Positions 35,261-42,722 are shown, numbered from the stretch's first letter. The stretch: DNA of 64,000 nucleotides from Christiangramia lutea (GCF_022489035.1 NZ_JAKVTV010000002.1:186001-250000); one strand, 5' to 3'. The notes: generated from the letters alone by a model not told the origin. Numbers and translations are program-made.

Positions 35261-36217
35261 TTAATCTTTCTTCAAAATTGAAATAATCTGCTCGGCAAGC
35301 TCCACGCCAATTCGTTCCTGGGCTTCATTGGTCGAAGCTCCAATATGTGGACTAAGAGAAATGCTTTCGTTCATTAATAATTTTATAGCTGGTGATGGCT
35401 CATTTTCAAAAGTGTCTAATGCCGCAAATGCAACTTTACCAGATTCAATAGCTTCCAGTAAAGCATTTTCATCAAGTACACCACCACGGGCAGCGTTGAT
35501 AATCCCAACTCCATCTTTCATTTTTTCGAACTCTTTTGCGCCAATAACAGGTTTTTCCTGTGCCGGTACATGAAGAGTGATGAAATCTGAATCCTTGATA
35601 AGCATATCAACAGGTTCGGTCTTTATTGGGATTTTAATGGTTTGATGATTATAGAATTCCAGGGTGATCTCAGCTTCTCCAATTGTCTGGTCACTGGCAA
35701 TTACTTTCATCCCAATTCCCAACGCTATTTTGGCTACCTCACGGCCAATTCTTCCGAAACCAATAATTCCGAGAGTTTTACCTCTTAATTCAACTCCGCC
35801 GGCATAAGATTTTTTAAGCTCTTTAAATTTTGAATCACCTTCAAGGGGCATATTTCTATTGGAATCATGAAGTTTTCGTACTCCTCCAAATAAGTGAGCA
35901 AAAACGAGTTCAGCCACCGAACTTGAAGAGGCCGATGGTGTGTTTATTACCGCAACTCCTTTACTTTTGGCGTATTTAACATCAATGTTATCCATTCCAA
36001 CACCTCCACGGCCAATAACCTTAAGGTGTATGCAACTATCAATGATGTCCTTATCTACTTTTGTAGCACTTCTTACCAGAAGAACACTAATGGCATTTTT
36101 GTTCAGGTATTCTTTTAATTGTTCTTGCGCTACTTTTTTTACAATTACTTCAAAACCTGCATTCTTCAGGGTTTCTATTCCACTTTGCGAAATCCCGTCA
36201 TTTGCTAATACTTTCAT
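35261..36217 (-). CDS. serA: D-2-hydroxyacid dehydrogenase, probable 3-phosphoglycerate dehydrogenase
   Basis: A 318-residue NAD-dependent dehydrogenase. The Rossmann motif is GKTLGIIGFGRIGREVAKIAL; catalytic Arg is in NAARGGVLDENALLEAI, the Glu in FENEPSP and the His in LSPHIGASTNEAQ. There is no ACT or extra C-terminal regulatory domain, so it is the short form. Position 22 bases after serC makes the first step of serine synthesis (3-phosphoglycerate to 3-phosphohydroxypyruvate) the likely reaction. Without the serC neighbour, a glyoxylate or other hydroxyacid dehydrogenase could not be excluded. Confidence 0.88.
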   Translation of the reverse strand: MKVLANDGISQSGIETLKNAGFEVIVKKVAQEQLKEYLNKNAISVLLVRSATKVDKDIIDSCIHLKVIGRGGVGMDNIDVKYAKSKGVAVINTPSASSSSVAELVFAHLFGGVRKLHDSNRNMPLEGDSKFKELKKSYAGGVELRGKTLGIIGFGRIGREVAKIALGIGMKVIASDQTIGEAEITLEFYNHQTIKIPIKTEPVDMLIKDSDFITLHVPAQEKPVIGAKEFEKMKDGVGIINAARGGVLDENALLEAIESGKVAFAALDTFENEPSPAIKLLMNESISLSPHIGASTNEAQERIGVELAEQIISILKKD

Positions 36218-36239
36218 TCTGGTAATAATCTATATTGAT

Positions 36240-37304
36240 TTATATCTTTTTTTCGAGTTCTTTCATAAGATCTACAACAACTTGCACACTTTCTATTGGT
36301 AAGGCATTGTACATGGAAGCACGGTATCCACCAACACTTCTGTGTCCGTTTAATCCGTTTACCCCAGCTCCTTTCCACATTTGGTCAAAGGTATCTTTGT
36401 GTGATTCATCAACAAGATTAAAAGTGGCATTCATAACAGAACGATCTTCATTGGCCGCAAAACCTTTGAACAGGGGATTCCTGTCAATTTCATTATAAAT
36501 TAGCTCTGCTTTTTTCTGGTTGCGTTCTTCCATCGCTTTTATTCCTCCATTCGCCTTGATCCATCTTAGAGTTAACATGGAAACATAAACAGCATAAACG
36601 GCAGGCGTATTGAACATACTGTCCTTTCCTATGTGAGTTGAATAGCTCATCATCGAAGGAATCTCTCTTGAAACCTTTCCTAGAATATCTTCTTTTACTA
36701 CGACAAGGGTAGTTCCGGCAGGTCCCATATTCTTCTGAGCTCCCGCATAGATAAGGTCAAATTTTGAAAAATCCAGTTCTCTTGAGAAAATATCACTACT
36801 CATGTCACAAACCAAAGGGCTGGCGGTAGATGGGAACTCTTTCATCTGTGTTCCGAATATGGTATTGTTACTAGTACAGTGAAAATAGTCTACTTCATCT
36901 GGGATGGAGTAGGACTTAGGAATATAATTGAAGTTTTTATCCTTTGATGAAGCTACCTCTTCAATTTCACCAAACAATTTTGCTTCCTTAATCGCTTTAG
37001 TAGACCAGGTACCTGTATTTAAATAGGCTGCTTTTTCCTCAAGTAAATTATAGGCAACCATCAAAAATTGCATACTTGCACCACCTTGCAGAAACAAGGC
37101 TTTATAACCTTTACCCTTTAATCCTAAAAGTTCCAGGGCCAATGCCTGGGCTTCATCCATAACCGCAACAAAATCTGGACTCCGGTGCGATATTTCCAAA
37201 ATTGATAAACCTGAATCATTAAAATCTAAGATTGCCTGTGAAGCTTCCTTAAAAACTTCCTGAGGCAAAATACATGGACCAGCACTAAAATTGTGTTTTT
37301 TCAT
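36240..37304 (-). CDS. serC: 3-phosphoserine / phosphohydroxythreonine aminotransferase
   Basis: A 354-residue PLP enzyme that converts 3-phosphohydroxypyruvate to phosphoserine. It begins with [17 protein letters not shown], carries [19 protein letters not shown], the PLP lysine region [22 protein letters not shown] and ends with the short [21 protein letters not shown]. Length and motifs are those of the SerC family. It lies between acyl-CoA reductase and serA, all on one strand. Confidence 0.96.
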   Translation of the reverse strand: MKKHNFSAGPCILPQEVFKEASQAILDFNDSGLSILEISHRSPDFVAVMDEAQALALELLGLKGKGYKALFLQGGASMQFLMVAYNLLEEKAAYLNTGTWSTKAIKEAKLFGEIEEVASSKDKNFNYIPKSYSIPDEVDYFHCTSNNTIFGTQMKEFPSTASPLVCDMSSDIFSRELDFSKFDLIYAGAQKNMGPAGTTLVVVKEDILGKVSREIPSMMSYSTHIGKDSMFNTPAVYAVYVSMLTLRWIKANGGIKAMEERNQKKAELIYNEIDRNPLFKGFAANEDRSVMNATFNLVDESHKDTFDQMWKGAGVNGLNGHRSVGGYRASMYNALPIESVQVVVDLMKELEKKI

Positions 37305-37370
37305 AAAGTTATAGTTGGTTAAAGCAAATATGCCAAAAAATGGATGGTTTAGCTGTTAGGGAAATTATAA

Positions 37371-38435
37371 TTAGAGTTTACTTAAAAACTCTATTGTATC
37401 AATATTATCGGCATAATCCCAAAGTTGCGGTTTTTGGGTGTACCCAAACTTAACCTCGTCTTTTCCCGCATTCTCTCTTACAATACACTGGATCTTATCT
37501 TTGTTTTCTTCAAGTTGAGCCTGAAGTTTATTCTCATCCTCATACTTTTCGTAAAAAAGTGTCGCGATAGGCGATCCAAAACTCTCATCTTCCTTAAGCA
37601 TTAAAAAACCGTTATCCAGTAATTTGAATTCGCTCATTAGATAAACCGCCTTGTTATAATCATAATTATTGGCGTATTTATCCTGGTTAATAATTGGATT
37701 CCATTTATACATGGATTTAAAAAATTCATCAAAATCGTAATCCTCTGGCACAAATAGTTTTGAAACATTTCTACATCCCAGGCCATAGTACCTAAACACA
37801 TCCTCACTAAGCTTCTCTAATTCTTCTTTCGTTTCATTCCCTGTAATTATGGCAACGGAATTCCTATTCTTACGGATAATGCTGGGTTTTCCCTTAAAGT
37901 AATACTCGAAATACCTGGCTGTATTATTACTCCCAGTAGCAATAACAGCGTCAAAATCTTCAAGTTTTTCTTCAGTGAACTGGATCCTGTTCTCGTACCT
38001 GCTATCCAGATGCATCAAATAAGAGGCTATAACAGGCAATAACTGCCGGTCGCTTTTTGAAAGCTTAGCCAGCACTTTATGCCCAGAAACGAGGACTGAT
38101 AAAAAGTCATGGAAACCAACCAAAGGTATATTTCCGGCCATAACAATGCCTACTGTTTTATTTTCACTTCCTGACAGGTCATATCGGTCCAGCCATAGCT
38201 TCAGGTTTTCGGAGGTTAGAGCCTTGCTCCATTGCTGGAGTGCGAAAACTATATTTTCACGATTGAACCAGCCATTGTGGTGAATTGCAGAATCTATCTT
38301 ATTATTGAATTCATTAAAAAACCTGTCATTCCCAGGCAGGTTTTCCTCCGGGTTAGATCCAGATTCCTGAAATTGCCCTAGAAATTTACCTAAAGTGATT
38401 AGATGTGATTTATGGTCGTCGATTGTCATCGTCAT
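37371..38435 (-). CDS. Acyl-CoA reductase (LuxC-related)
   Basis: A 354-residue protein of the acyl-CoA reductase family that includes LuxC. The NAD and acyl-binding stretch is GSENKTVGIVMAGNIPLVGFHDFLSVLVSGHKVLAKLSKS, with IRKNRNSVAII and the Cys in YYGLGCRNVSKLFVPEDYDFDEFF as the candidate acyl-enzyme nucleophile. In Bacteroidota this gene sits upstream of serC with a divergent dicluster ferredoxin gene on its other side. Here the integrated element is inserted between them, so the ferredoxin gene is at 48,985. Luminescence is not implied; no luxA or luxB is present. Confidence 0.88.
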   Translation of the reverse strand: MTMTIDDHKSHLITLGKFLGQFQESGSNPEENLPGNDRFFNEFNNKIDSAIHHNGWFNRENIVFALQQWSKALTSENLKLWLDRYDLSGSENKTVGIVMAGNIPLVGFHDFLSVLVSGHKVLAKLSKSDRQLLPVIASYLMHLDSRYENRIQFTEEKLEDFDAVIATGSNNTARYFEYYFKGKPSIIRKNRNSVAIITGNETKEELEKLSEDVFRYYGLGCRNVSKLFVPEDYDFDEFFKSMYKWNPIINQDKYANNYDYNKAVYLMSEFKLLDNGFLMLKEDESFGSPIATLFYEKYEDENKLQAQLEENKDKIQCIVRENAGKDEVKFGYTQKPQLWDYADNIDTIEFLSKL

Positions 38436-38437
38436 AT

Positions 38438-38468
38438 TTGGTTATGAGTATGGCCTATATTAAATTTG
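38438..38468 (+). promoter_or_regulatory. Ferredoxin promoter split by element insertion
   Basis: TTG at 38438-38440 and TAAATTTG at 38461-38468 are spaced by 20 bases, an excellent Bacteroidota promoter, reading right. It overlaps the acyl-CoA reductase start region and its last four bases lie in the 17-bp att core. In an unoccupied chromosome it would lead into the ferredoxin gene now at 48,985. The element separates them by about 10.4 kb. Confidence 0.65.
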
Positions 38469-38481
38469 TGCAGCGAAATTA
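38465..38481. repeat. attL core, 17-bp direct repeat
   Basis: TTTGTGCAGCGAAATTA occurs here and, identically, at 48879-48895. The two copies bound a stretch whose genes are unrelated to the flanks and which carries a tyrosine recombinase at its right end; this is the expected picture of attL and attR after site-specific integration. Confidence 0.85.
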
Positions 38482-38535
38482 TAAATACTTGTGAATCCCT
38501 GTAAATATTGATATTATATTAATTTAATAATTAAA

Positions 38536-38545
38536 TGTGTGGGTT
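38536..38545 (+). repeat. Putative arm-type recombinase site, left end copy 1
   Basis: TGTGTGGGTT; exact copies are at 38690-38699 (minus strand) and 48791-48800, with a variant TGTGTGGGCA at 38581-38590. TTTGTGCGG overlaps the last base (38545-38553) and recurs inverted at 48823-48831. All lie within about 230 bases of an element end, as arm sites of tyrosine recombinases do. Confidence 0.5.
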
Positions 38546-38601
38546 TTGTGCGGCATTTTTAATTATCATTTTCTGCATTATGTGTGGGCAAAGGTATGAA
38601 A

Positions 38602-38859
38602 CTACCCACCAATTATCCACATATAAACATCCTTAACCAACATCATTGCAAGCTGATTGAGAAAGTTGAAACATATGTAAAGAAATCCTAACCCACACAA
38701 TAGAATCAAAATCTTCCACGTGGGTTTTTTCTTCTTTTTATCTAATATGTATTCAATGATCTCAACCATTAACAGTAAAAGTAAAATCAGTCTTTCATTT
38801 AAAGTGTGACATTCAAAAATAGGGTCGGTTTTTTGAACAATTATGTATGCTTTATACAC
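38602..38859 (-). CDS. Small membrane protein of unknown function
   Basis: The frame opens at GTG 38859 (85 residues), but an internal ATG at 38769 would give a 55-residue protein of the same kind as other micro-ORFs in this element. It has a short acidic start (MVEIIEYILD), a lysine cluster (KKKKKP), a hydrophobic helix WKILILLCGLGFLYICFNFL and a second, shorter hydrophobic stretch at the end. Transcription is toward attL. No family is recognised; being AT-rich, the frame could also be fortuitous. Confidence 0.4.
   Translation of the reverse strand: MYKAYIIVQKTDPIFECHTLNERLILLLLLMVEIIEYILDKKKKKPTWKILILLCGLGFLYICFNFLNQLAMMLVKDVYMWIIGG
38690..38699 (-). repeat. Putative arm-type recombinase site, left end copy 2
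   Basis: AACCCACACA on the + strand is the exact reverse complement of the decamer at 38536 and 48791. It lies within the possible small membrane protein gene. Confidence 0.45.
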
Positions 38860-38995
38860 AAATCAACAGCTACTTTTTAAAATACTGATGGACTTTTAGT
38901 CCAAAAATTCGTCTTTACAGTAAAATTATAACGATGGTTTGGAAGGAATAAGCCTTTTTAGGGCATTTCTGCGTAGTTGGCACAGATAAATAAAA

Positions 38996-39020
38996 ACCCC
39001 CAGCTAGGATAGCCAGGGGT
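38996..39020 (-). terminator. Intrinsic terminator for the gene at 39068
   Basis: On the minus strand ACCCCTGGC and GCTGGGGGT pair (with a small internal mismatch) around TATCCTA, followed by a T-run. It lies about 50 bases after the stop of the gene ending at 39068. Confidence 0.7.
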
Positions 39021-39067
39021 AACAAATAAGCAGCATAAATATAAAATCAAATTTATATACTCTTATT

Positions 39068-39400
39068 CTAATATCTAAGTGGAATTGTCATATTTTCATA
39101 GGGGAACACCCAATTTGCAAACTCTACATTTTCCTCAATGGGTTTATAATGATCTGGCATGCGGTGAAAAAAATAACCAGCGATATTTTCAGATTTGTTT
39201 TTATCTGGATTATAGAAGAATGCCAATTTAACTACATTGTTGACCATTATACCTTTCATAATAGCAATGTAAAAACCGTGCTTCTCAACCATTTCTTCTA
39301 GGAAGGCTTCACGTTCCTTTTTATCCCTGCTTATCTCATCCCAAATACCAATAGGTAGGTCCAGGGTTAAGAGTTCATCAATTACTTCCTGTTCACTCAT
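39068..39400 (-). CDS. Hypothetical protein of the integrated element
   Basis: A 110-residue soluble protein without signal peptide. The N-terminal half is acidic and helical (MSEQEVIDELLTLDLPIG, EREAFLEEMVEKHG); the C-terminal half looks beta-rich, with VVKLAFFYNPDK, GYFFHRMPDHYKP and FANWVFPYENMTIPLRY. A matched terminator follows at 38996, which supports a genuine gene. I recognise no family. In accessory elements, small acidic proteins of this sort may be antitoxins, immunity proteins or inhibitors, but nothing here proves it. Confidence 0.65.
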   Translation of the reverse strand: MSEQEVIDELLTLDLPIGIWDEISRDKKEREAFLEEMVEKHGFYIAIMKGIMVNNVVKLAFFYNPDKNKSENIAGYFFHRMPDHYKPIEENVEFANWVFPYENMTIPLRY

Positions 39401-39887
39401 ATATTTATTTTTCGAAATTTTGAATTTAAAGAAACAAAAATTTTTGATAAGCCATAACTCCTAAATTTGGTCATAACCAAACACAAACGGTAATGGATCA
39501 ATTTGATAGACTTAATCCTATTTATAAGTAAGAAAGGTTTTTAAATTGTACATTTTGCTGGTTTTATTAGTGGTATTATGCACTTTTAGTCGTGTTCATG
39601 ACAGTATGAATAGGGGGTATATTAAAATATGCATAGTTGAGACCATGCGCCAGCGTTGAGTACCCTCCTTCCTGGTATCTTACCCCCTCCCTCCCTGGGA
39701 AGGGCTGTATGATCTTGCTTGTGAAGGATACCTAAGTTTTTTAATAGGCAGTATCCGTTCTTTCATTAGATGTTGAATTTTAATTTCACTTGCTAAAACT
39801 TAGTTGGTCCCAAAAAATTTTTTTAAAATTTTCTGGAATATTTATTTCAGGAAGAATTTCTAATACTGGTGTTGTTGAAGTTAAAAT

Positions 39888-39906
39888 AAGGCCCTTTACG
39901 GGCCTT
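39888..39906 (+). terminator. Terminator-like hairpin
   Basis: AAGGCCC and GGGCCTT pair around TTTAC, followed by a weak T-rich tail. No intact gene precedes it on the + strand, so it may end an RNA or a decayed gene. Confidence 0.5.
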
Positions 39907-40097
39907 TCATTATTAGACGGTATAGAGAGGTATGAAAAAGTTGAAAAGATTAGAATTACGTGTTATAATAAGCAGTATGGGATAGTTGAATGTAAGTTAG
40001 GTTGAAATACTTTGATTTTTTTGATTATGTAGTTGAAAGAGAATTCACAGTATTAGGTGATAATTGAAAATCTGATAAGTTTTACATTCTGGTTTGA

Positions 40098-40178
40098 CAG
40101 GAAGATCAGCTTTTTAAATTAAGATATGGTGAATTTTTGGTAGGTACATTAGAAAATACTAATAATTCTACAGGTTAA
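40098..40178 (+). pseudogene. Possible remnant of a decayed coding sequence
   Basis: A stop-to-stop frame without start codon reads DQLFKLRYGEFLVGTLEN and ends shortly after. Its composition is protein-like and unlike the surrounding noncoding DNA. Upstream the frame is closed by TGA. It may be the fragment of a gene broken by mutations; the parent family is not recognised. Confidence 0.3.
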
Positions 40179-40241
40179 GTATTATTTCTTTATAGTATTA
40201 TAGATTTAAAAGTATTACAATGGTATCTCGATATACCAAAT

Positions 40242-40294
40242 CAGGTATTTGAAAATGACCTTAACCAGGTATTTGAAAATGACCTCAACCAGGT
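40242..40294 (+). repeat. Iteron-like tandem repeat, 24-bp unit
   Basis: Two consecutive 24-bp units (40242-40265 and 40266-40289) differ by one base, and a third starts (CAGGT, 40290-40294). Each unit begins with CAGGTATTTGAAAATGACCT, in which AGGT and ACCT are inverted, giving a near-dyad. They lie about 160 bases upstream of a winged-helix protein gene, fitting either replication iterons or autoregulatory operators. Confidence 0.75.
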
Positions 40295-40450
40295 TTGTGT
40301 TCTTAGTTTCTAATATCCATCATCTTCAATTATAAAACGCTGTTTATCAAAATATAACAGGTTTGTTATATGGTTGTTTTTTTTAAATTCTTCTTGTTGA
40401 TAGGATAGGTTAATGGTAATTTTGTCTCAGAAAATATTATTGGAATTGAA

Positions 40451-41230
40451 ATGAAATATCTAAAACTTAGAAAGCTTAATAAAGAACATTGCAATATTGA
40501 AAATAATGATCTGCAATTATGCGTGGTTTTTACAATTGATACGGTTTCTGATTTAAAGCTCTTATTATACATTCTACAATTTGAGAATGGTCAATTTTAC
40601 GCTAGCACTAAAGATATTGCAAGGAAAGTTGGATTAAAGGAAAGTACTATTAAATCTTCCTTCAAGCGGTTAGAAAATATGGGAATTATTAAAAGGAACA
40701 CTGCAAGTAACCAGGATAAGGGTTTTGGTGGTAAAACCAGATATGTGGATGTTGATGAAGATAGATTAATTGCGCTTTATAATGAAAAGAAAACCTTTCA
40801 AAATAATATGAATGACAAGAAAGGCACAGTACCAGTCGAACCTCTTAAGGAAAAAAAGAACCAGTCAGGAAAACTTGAAATAGGGGCCGTGGATATAGAA
40901 GATCATTGTTTTACCAATACATCAAGAAATCTTAATGATGATTGTGATGCTACTATAATTGGTGATAATCAAAAATATTTGAAATTCGATAATCCTAACA
41001 TAAAAGAACTTCTTGGTAATTACGTTGATATTGGTGTTAGGAATAATCAAGATTTAATAACGGTAATTGATCAGGTATGGACAAAACACAGAGTTGATAA
41101 CAACATTCAGTTATTTAACATTATTGATTTCCATACTTACCTTACAAGGTTCAAGGATGACCAATTAATGAATCCGATAATTGAAAAGTTCTCAAATGAT
41201 TTATCAGGAATGCAAAATCTAAAAATTTAA
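40451..41230 (+). CDS. Winged-helix (HTH_36-like) protein, possible replication initiator or regulator
   Basis: A 259-residue protein. Residues about 36-85 form a winged helix-turn-helix of the type seen in phage and plasmid replication proteins (LLLYILQFENGQFYASTKDIARKVG, TIKSSFKRLENMGIIKRN). The middle (110-175) is a charged, low-complexity linker; the C-terminal part (180-259) is helical and of unknown fold, with FDNPNIKELLGNYVDIG. The tandem 24-bp repeats upstream could be its binding sites. There is no helicase-loader or nickase motif, so a role as replication initiator or transcriptional regulator cannot be settled. It belongs to the integrated element. Confidence 0.75.
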   Translation: MKYLKLRKLNKEHCNIENNDLQLCVVFTIDTVSDLKLLLYILQFENGQFYASTKDIARKVGLKESTIKSSFKRLENMGIIKRNTASNQDKGFGGKTRYVDVDEDRLIALYNEKKTFQNNMNDKKGTVPVEPLKEKKNQSGKLEIGAVDIEDHCFTNTSRNLNDDCDATIIGDNQKYLKFDNPNIKELLGNYVDIGVRNNQDLITVIDQVWTKHRVDNNIQLFNIIDFHTYLTRFKDDQLMNPIIEKFSNDLSGMQNLKI

Positions 41231-41697
41231 GTTCATTTCTGTGTCTATGTTGGATCTGTTCTTAGAGTATTTATTCTTTAACTGTGGAGAGAGCAGATTG
41301 AAAAAATATGAATGGATTACTTTTTATTGAATTACGGTGGTTTTAACAATCAACATGTCCTTAACATCACAAGACTCAATTGTTAAACAAGATAATCATT
41401 ACGCCTTCTTATAATGGAATCAGGTAGAGAAAATGATTGAAGCCTAATTGTTGTTGCCAGTAACGCAGATAGCAGAATCTGTTTTTTCAGTAAAACTGGT
41501 GCCAAGATAATTGCTATTCAAAATAAAAATTTTTAATCATTCTTATAGAAATTAAAGAGTTCTCTCTTGGATAATGGTATTTGATAGATTAAATCTATCC
41601 AAATATCTATCTTAACAAATTTTTACTATGTTTAGATAATCAATTTTGTGATCTTTATAGTTGAGCACTAATATATAGCATAACAAAAATTCAAGTC
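41231..41697. other. Noncoding region with a weak terminator and an operator-like dyad
   Basis: No gene found on either strand. A weak hairpin CAGAT-AGCAGA-ATCTG followed by six Ts (41466-41487) could end transcripts from the winged-helix gene. A strong dyad lies at 41583-41599, about 100 bases upstream of the first micro-ORF. Confidence 0.5.
41583..41599. promoter_or_regulatory. Operator-like 17-bp dyad
   Basis: GATAGATT and AATCTATC are perfect inverted arms around a single base. It lies in the only regulatory space upstream of the micro-ORFs at 41698 and 41834, so it may bind the winged-helix protein or another regulator (inference). Confidence 0.45.
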
Positions 41698-41811
41698 ATG
41701 GAAGAAATTTTAAATTTTCTGAAAGCAATTCAGAAACATGCCACAACGATTATTGGTATTTCAGCTACCGTTATTACATTATTGGAACAATTGCATAAAG
41801 CTTTTATGTAA
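41698..41811 (+). CDS. Micro-ORF: 37-residue single-helix peptide
   Basis: ATG 41698 opens a 37-residue frame: MEEILNFLKAIQKHATTIIG, then a hydrophobic stretch TTIIGISATVITLLEQL and a short basic end (HKAF). It would be an amphipathic or membrane-associated peptide. It lies 22 bases upstream of a second short gene, and both end before a perfect terminator at 42016, which argues for a true two-gene transcript. Length and character resemble the other tiny membrane peptides in this element. Function unknown; toxin-like or accessory to a membrane protein are guesses. Confidence 0.5.
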   Translation: MEEILNFLKAIQKHATTIIGISATVITLLEQLHKAFM

Positions 41812-41833
41812 TCAGCAATTACTAAAACTAAGA

Positions 41834-41992
41834 ATGATGAATTATGAAAATTTAAGGGAATATGCTATAGAGAAAGGTGCTAACCCTGAAGATGTAGATG
41901 ATGCAATTGAAACGGCTAGAGCCAATAATGCAACCAGAGAAGAAACAATTAATCAGATCAGAATCCAAACAGGTGTAGATATTGATGATTGA
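41834..41992 (+). CDS. Small acidic protein, 52 residues
   Basis: Starts at ATG 41834 (or 41837); the frame is open from 41738 but overlaps the preceding micro-ORF, so the later start is chosen. The sequence is strongly acidic and helical: NLREYAIEKGANPEDVDDAIETA, then NATREETINQIRIQTGVDIDD. It pairs with the hydrophobic peptide encoded just upstream, an arrangement (hydrophobic plus acidic peptide, shared terminator) reminiscent of toxin-antitoxin or peptide-immunity pairs; this is inference. The perfect terminator 24 bases downstream supports expression. Confidence 0.6.
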   Translation: MMNYENLREYAIEKGANPEDVDDAIETARANNATREETINQIRIQTGVDIDD

Positions 41993-42015
41993 TTTACTCT
42001 AGATCATTAAAAGTT

Positions 42016-42047
42016 AACCCTCGTGTACTATGAAGTATATGAGGGTT
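42016..42047. terminator. Strong intrinsic terminator, 14-bp stem
   Basis: A 14-bp stem (AACCCTCGTGTACT with AGTATATGAGGGTT, including two G-U pairs) around ATGA, then six Ts. It ends the two-gene transcript at 41698-41992; its reverse complement may also help end transcripts from the minus-strand micro-ORFs. Confidence 0.9.
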
Positions 42048-42136
42048 TTTTAATCTCAATATTTCGTGGTTGTGGGAATAATAATAACGCAGCTATAACA
42101 CCAAAGAGTTTTTTATAACGGTGTCGGTTATCGCAC

Positions 42137-42280
42137 TTAGATTTTTTTTGGTATTAAGAGCATACCATGTAAGTCTTTTTTTCTTAGTGTATCAGACAGC
42201 GTTGCATTTTTTTTGAATAGGGAATCATAAGCTTGGAGTCCCAAACTAAGTGTAGCAATAATAATTCCTATCCATTCCAT
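42137..42280 (-). CDS. Micro-ORF: 47-residue peptide with N-terminal membrane helix
   Basis: ATG 42280 on the minus strand opens a 47-residue frame starting MEWIGIIIATLSLGLQAYDSLF, a hydrophobic helix, followed by a basic, soluble tail (KKNATLSDTLRKKD and IPKK). It lies 78 bases downstream of another minus-strand micro-ORF. The architecture (short hydrophobic helix, then basic tail) matches the micro-ORF at 42600 and small membrane toxins of the Ldr/Fst kind, though no sequence homology is claimed. Unsupported by any family. Confidence 0.45.
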   Translation of the reverse strand: MEWIGIIIATLSLGLQAYDSLFKKNATLSDTLRKKDLHGMLLIPKKI

Positions 42281-42358
42281 ACACCAAATGTAATAAATTT
42301 AACTGTTCTAAATAATCCAATTAAACCAGTTAATTTATATTTGTTTTGATGCAAACCT

Positions 42359-42499
42359 TTAAGCCATAAGCAAAAAGCCAATATCATCAAGCCAATCTAA
42401 GGCCATAGAAAAGCAATGTAGTTCATAGAAACTTTCGCACCAATAGGCAAACACAGGCAAAAGAAACAAGGCAAGAATAATAGGCATACACATAAGCAT
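42359..42499 (-). CDS. Micro-ORF: 46-residue hydrophobic peptide
   Basis: ATG 42499 on the minus strand opens a 46-residue frame with MLMCMPIILALFLLPVFAYW at its start, a signal-like or membrane helix, then an aromatic and acidic tail containing WLDDIGFLLMA. It begins at the arm of a long inverted repeat that also borders the divergent micro-ORF at 42600. The + strand of this stretch is very A/C-rich with few Ts, which is a consequence of the coding bias on the minus strand and favours a real gene. No family is recognised. Confidence 0.45.
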   Translation of the reverse strand: MLMCMPIILALFLLPVFAYWCESFYELHCFSMALDWLDDIGFLLMA

Positions 42500-42595
42500 C
42501 TTAAGAATACCAACCTCAAAATTCTTTCATGAAAGGATTTTAACCGAAGATGGTATGCAGAGGTTGGGTACCGTCTTAATCTTTAATTCTTAAGA
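42499..42595. repeat. Nested inverted repeat between two divergent micro-ORFs
   Basis: Three nested dyads: outer arms CTTAAGAAT (42500-42508) and ATTCTTAAG (42586-42594), extended by a T-A pair; middle arms CCAACCTC (42510-42517) and GAGGTTGG (42560-42567); centre palindrome CTTTCATGAAAG (42524-42535). The outer arms touch the start codon of the minus micro-ORF and lie five bases from that of the plus micro-ORF. Confidence 0.75.
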
Positions 42596-42599
42596 AATT

Positions 42600-42716
42600 A
42601 TGGATATCCAAATAATGGATTTACTTGTTCTTATTCTAAGTGCATTAGGAACGGGATTAATTAAAAGAATAGCCAGTGATCTATATGACTGGGTAAAACA
42701 TAAAATCAAGAAATAA
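42600..42716 (+). CDS. Micro-ORF: 38-residue membrane peptide with basic tail
   Basis: ATG 42600 codes MDIQIMDLLVLILSALGTGL followed by a basic amphipathic tail (KRIASDLYDWVKHKIKK). One hydrophobic helix plus a Trp- and Lys-containing tail is the plan of small membrane toxins such as LdrD or Fst. A perfect intrinsic terminator begins six bases after the stop and an elaborate inverted repeat precedes the start, so this is a compact, independently controlled unit. Function unproven; toxin or membrane-protein partner are both possible. Confidence 0.6.
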   Translation: MDIQIMDLLVLILSALGTGLIKRIASDLYDWVKHKIKK

Positions 42717-42722
42717 TTTTTA

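Larger units (their letters stand above)
39401..40441. other. Gene-poor 1 kb region of the element
   Basis: No convincing gene. Seen here: a dyad TTTGGT-cata-ACCAAA near 39464-39480 in the upstream region of the minus-strand gene; a C-rich block (39662-39704) unusual for the AT-rich element; an open frame 39790-40005 (TTG start, 71 codons) whose middle contains a terminator-like hairpin, so probably not translated as such; a 26-codon stop-to-stop stretch at 40098-40178 with protein-like composition; and tandem repeats at 40242. The area looks like decayed coding sequence plus control sites. Confidence 0.55.

Noticed and set aside
37371-38435. LuxC homology as a sign of luminescence
   Set aside because: No luxA, luxB, luxD or luxE; the gene is a standard Bacteroidota acyl-CoA reductase next to serC.
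39790-40005. 71-codon open frame on the + strand within the element
   Set aside because: TTG start without promoter, and a terminator-like hairpin (39888-39906) lies in its middle. Described as part of a gene-poor region instead.
40242-40294. Could the tandem repeats be a CRISPR array?
   Set aside because: The units are contiguous without spacers, only about 2.2 copies, and there are no cas genes.
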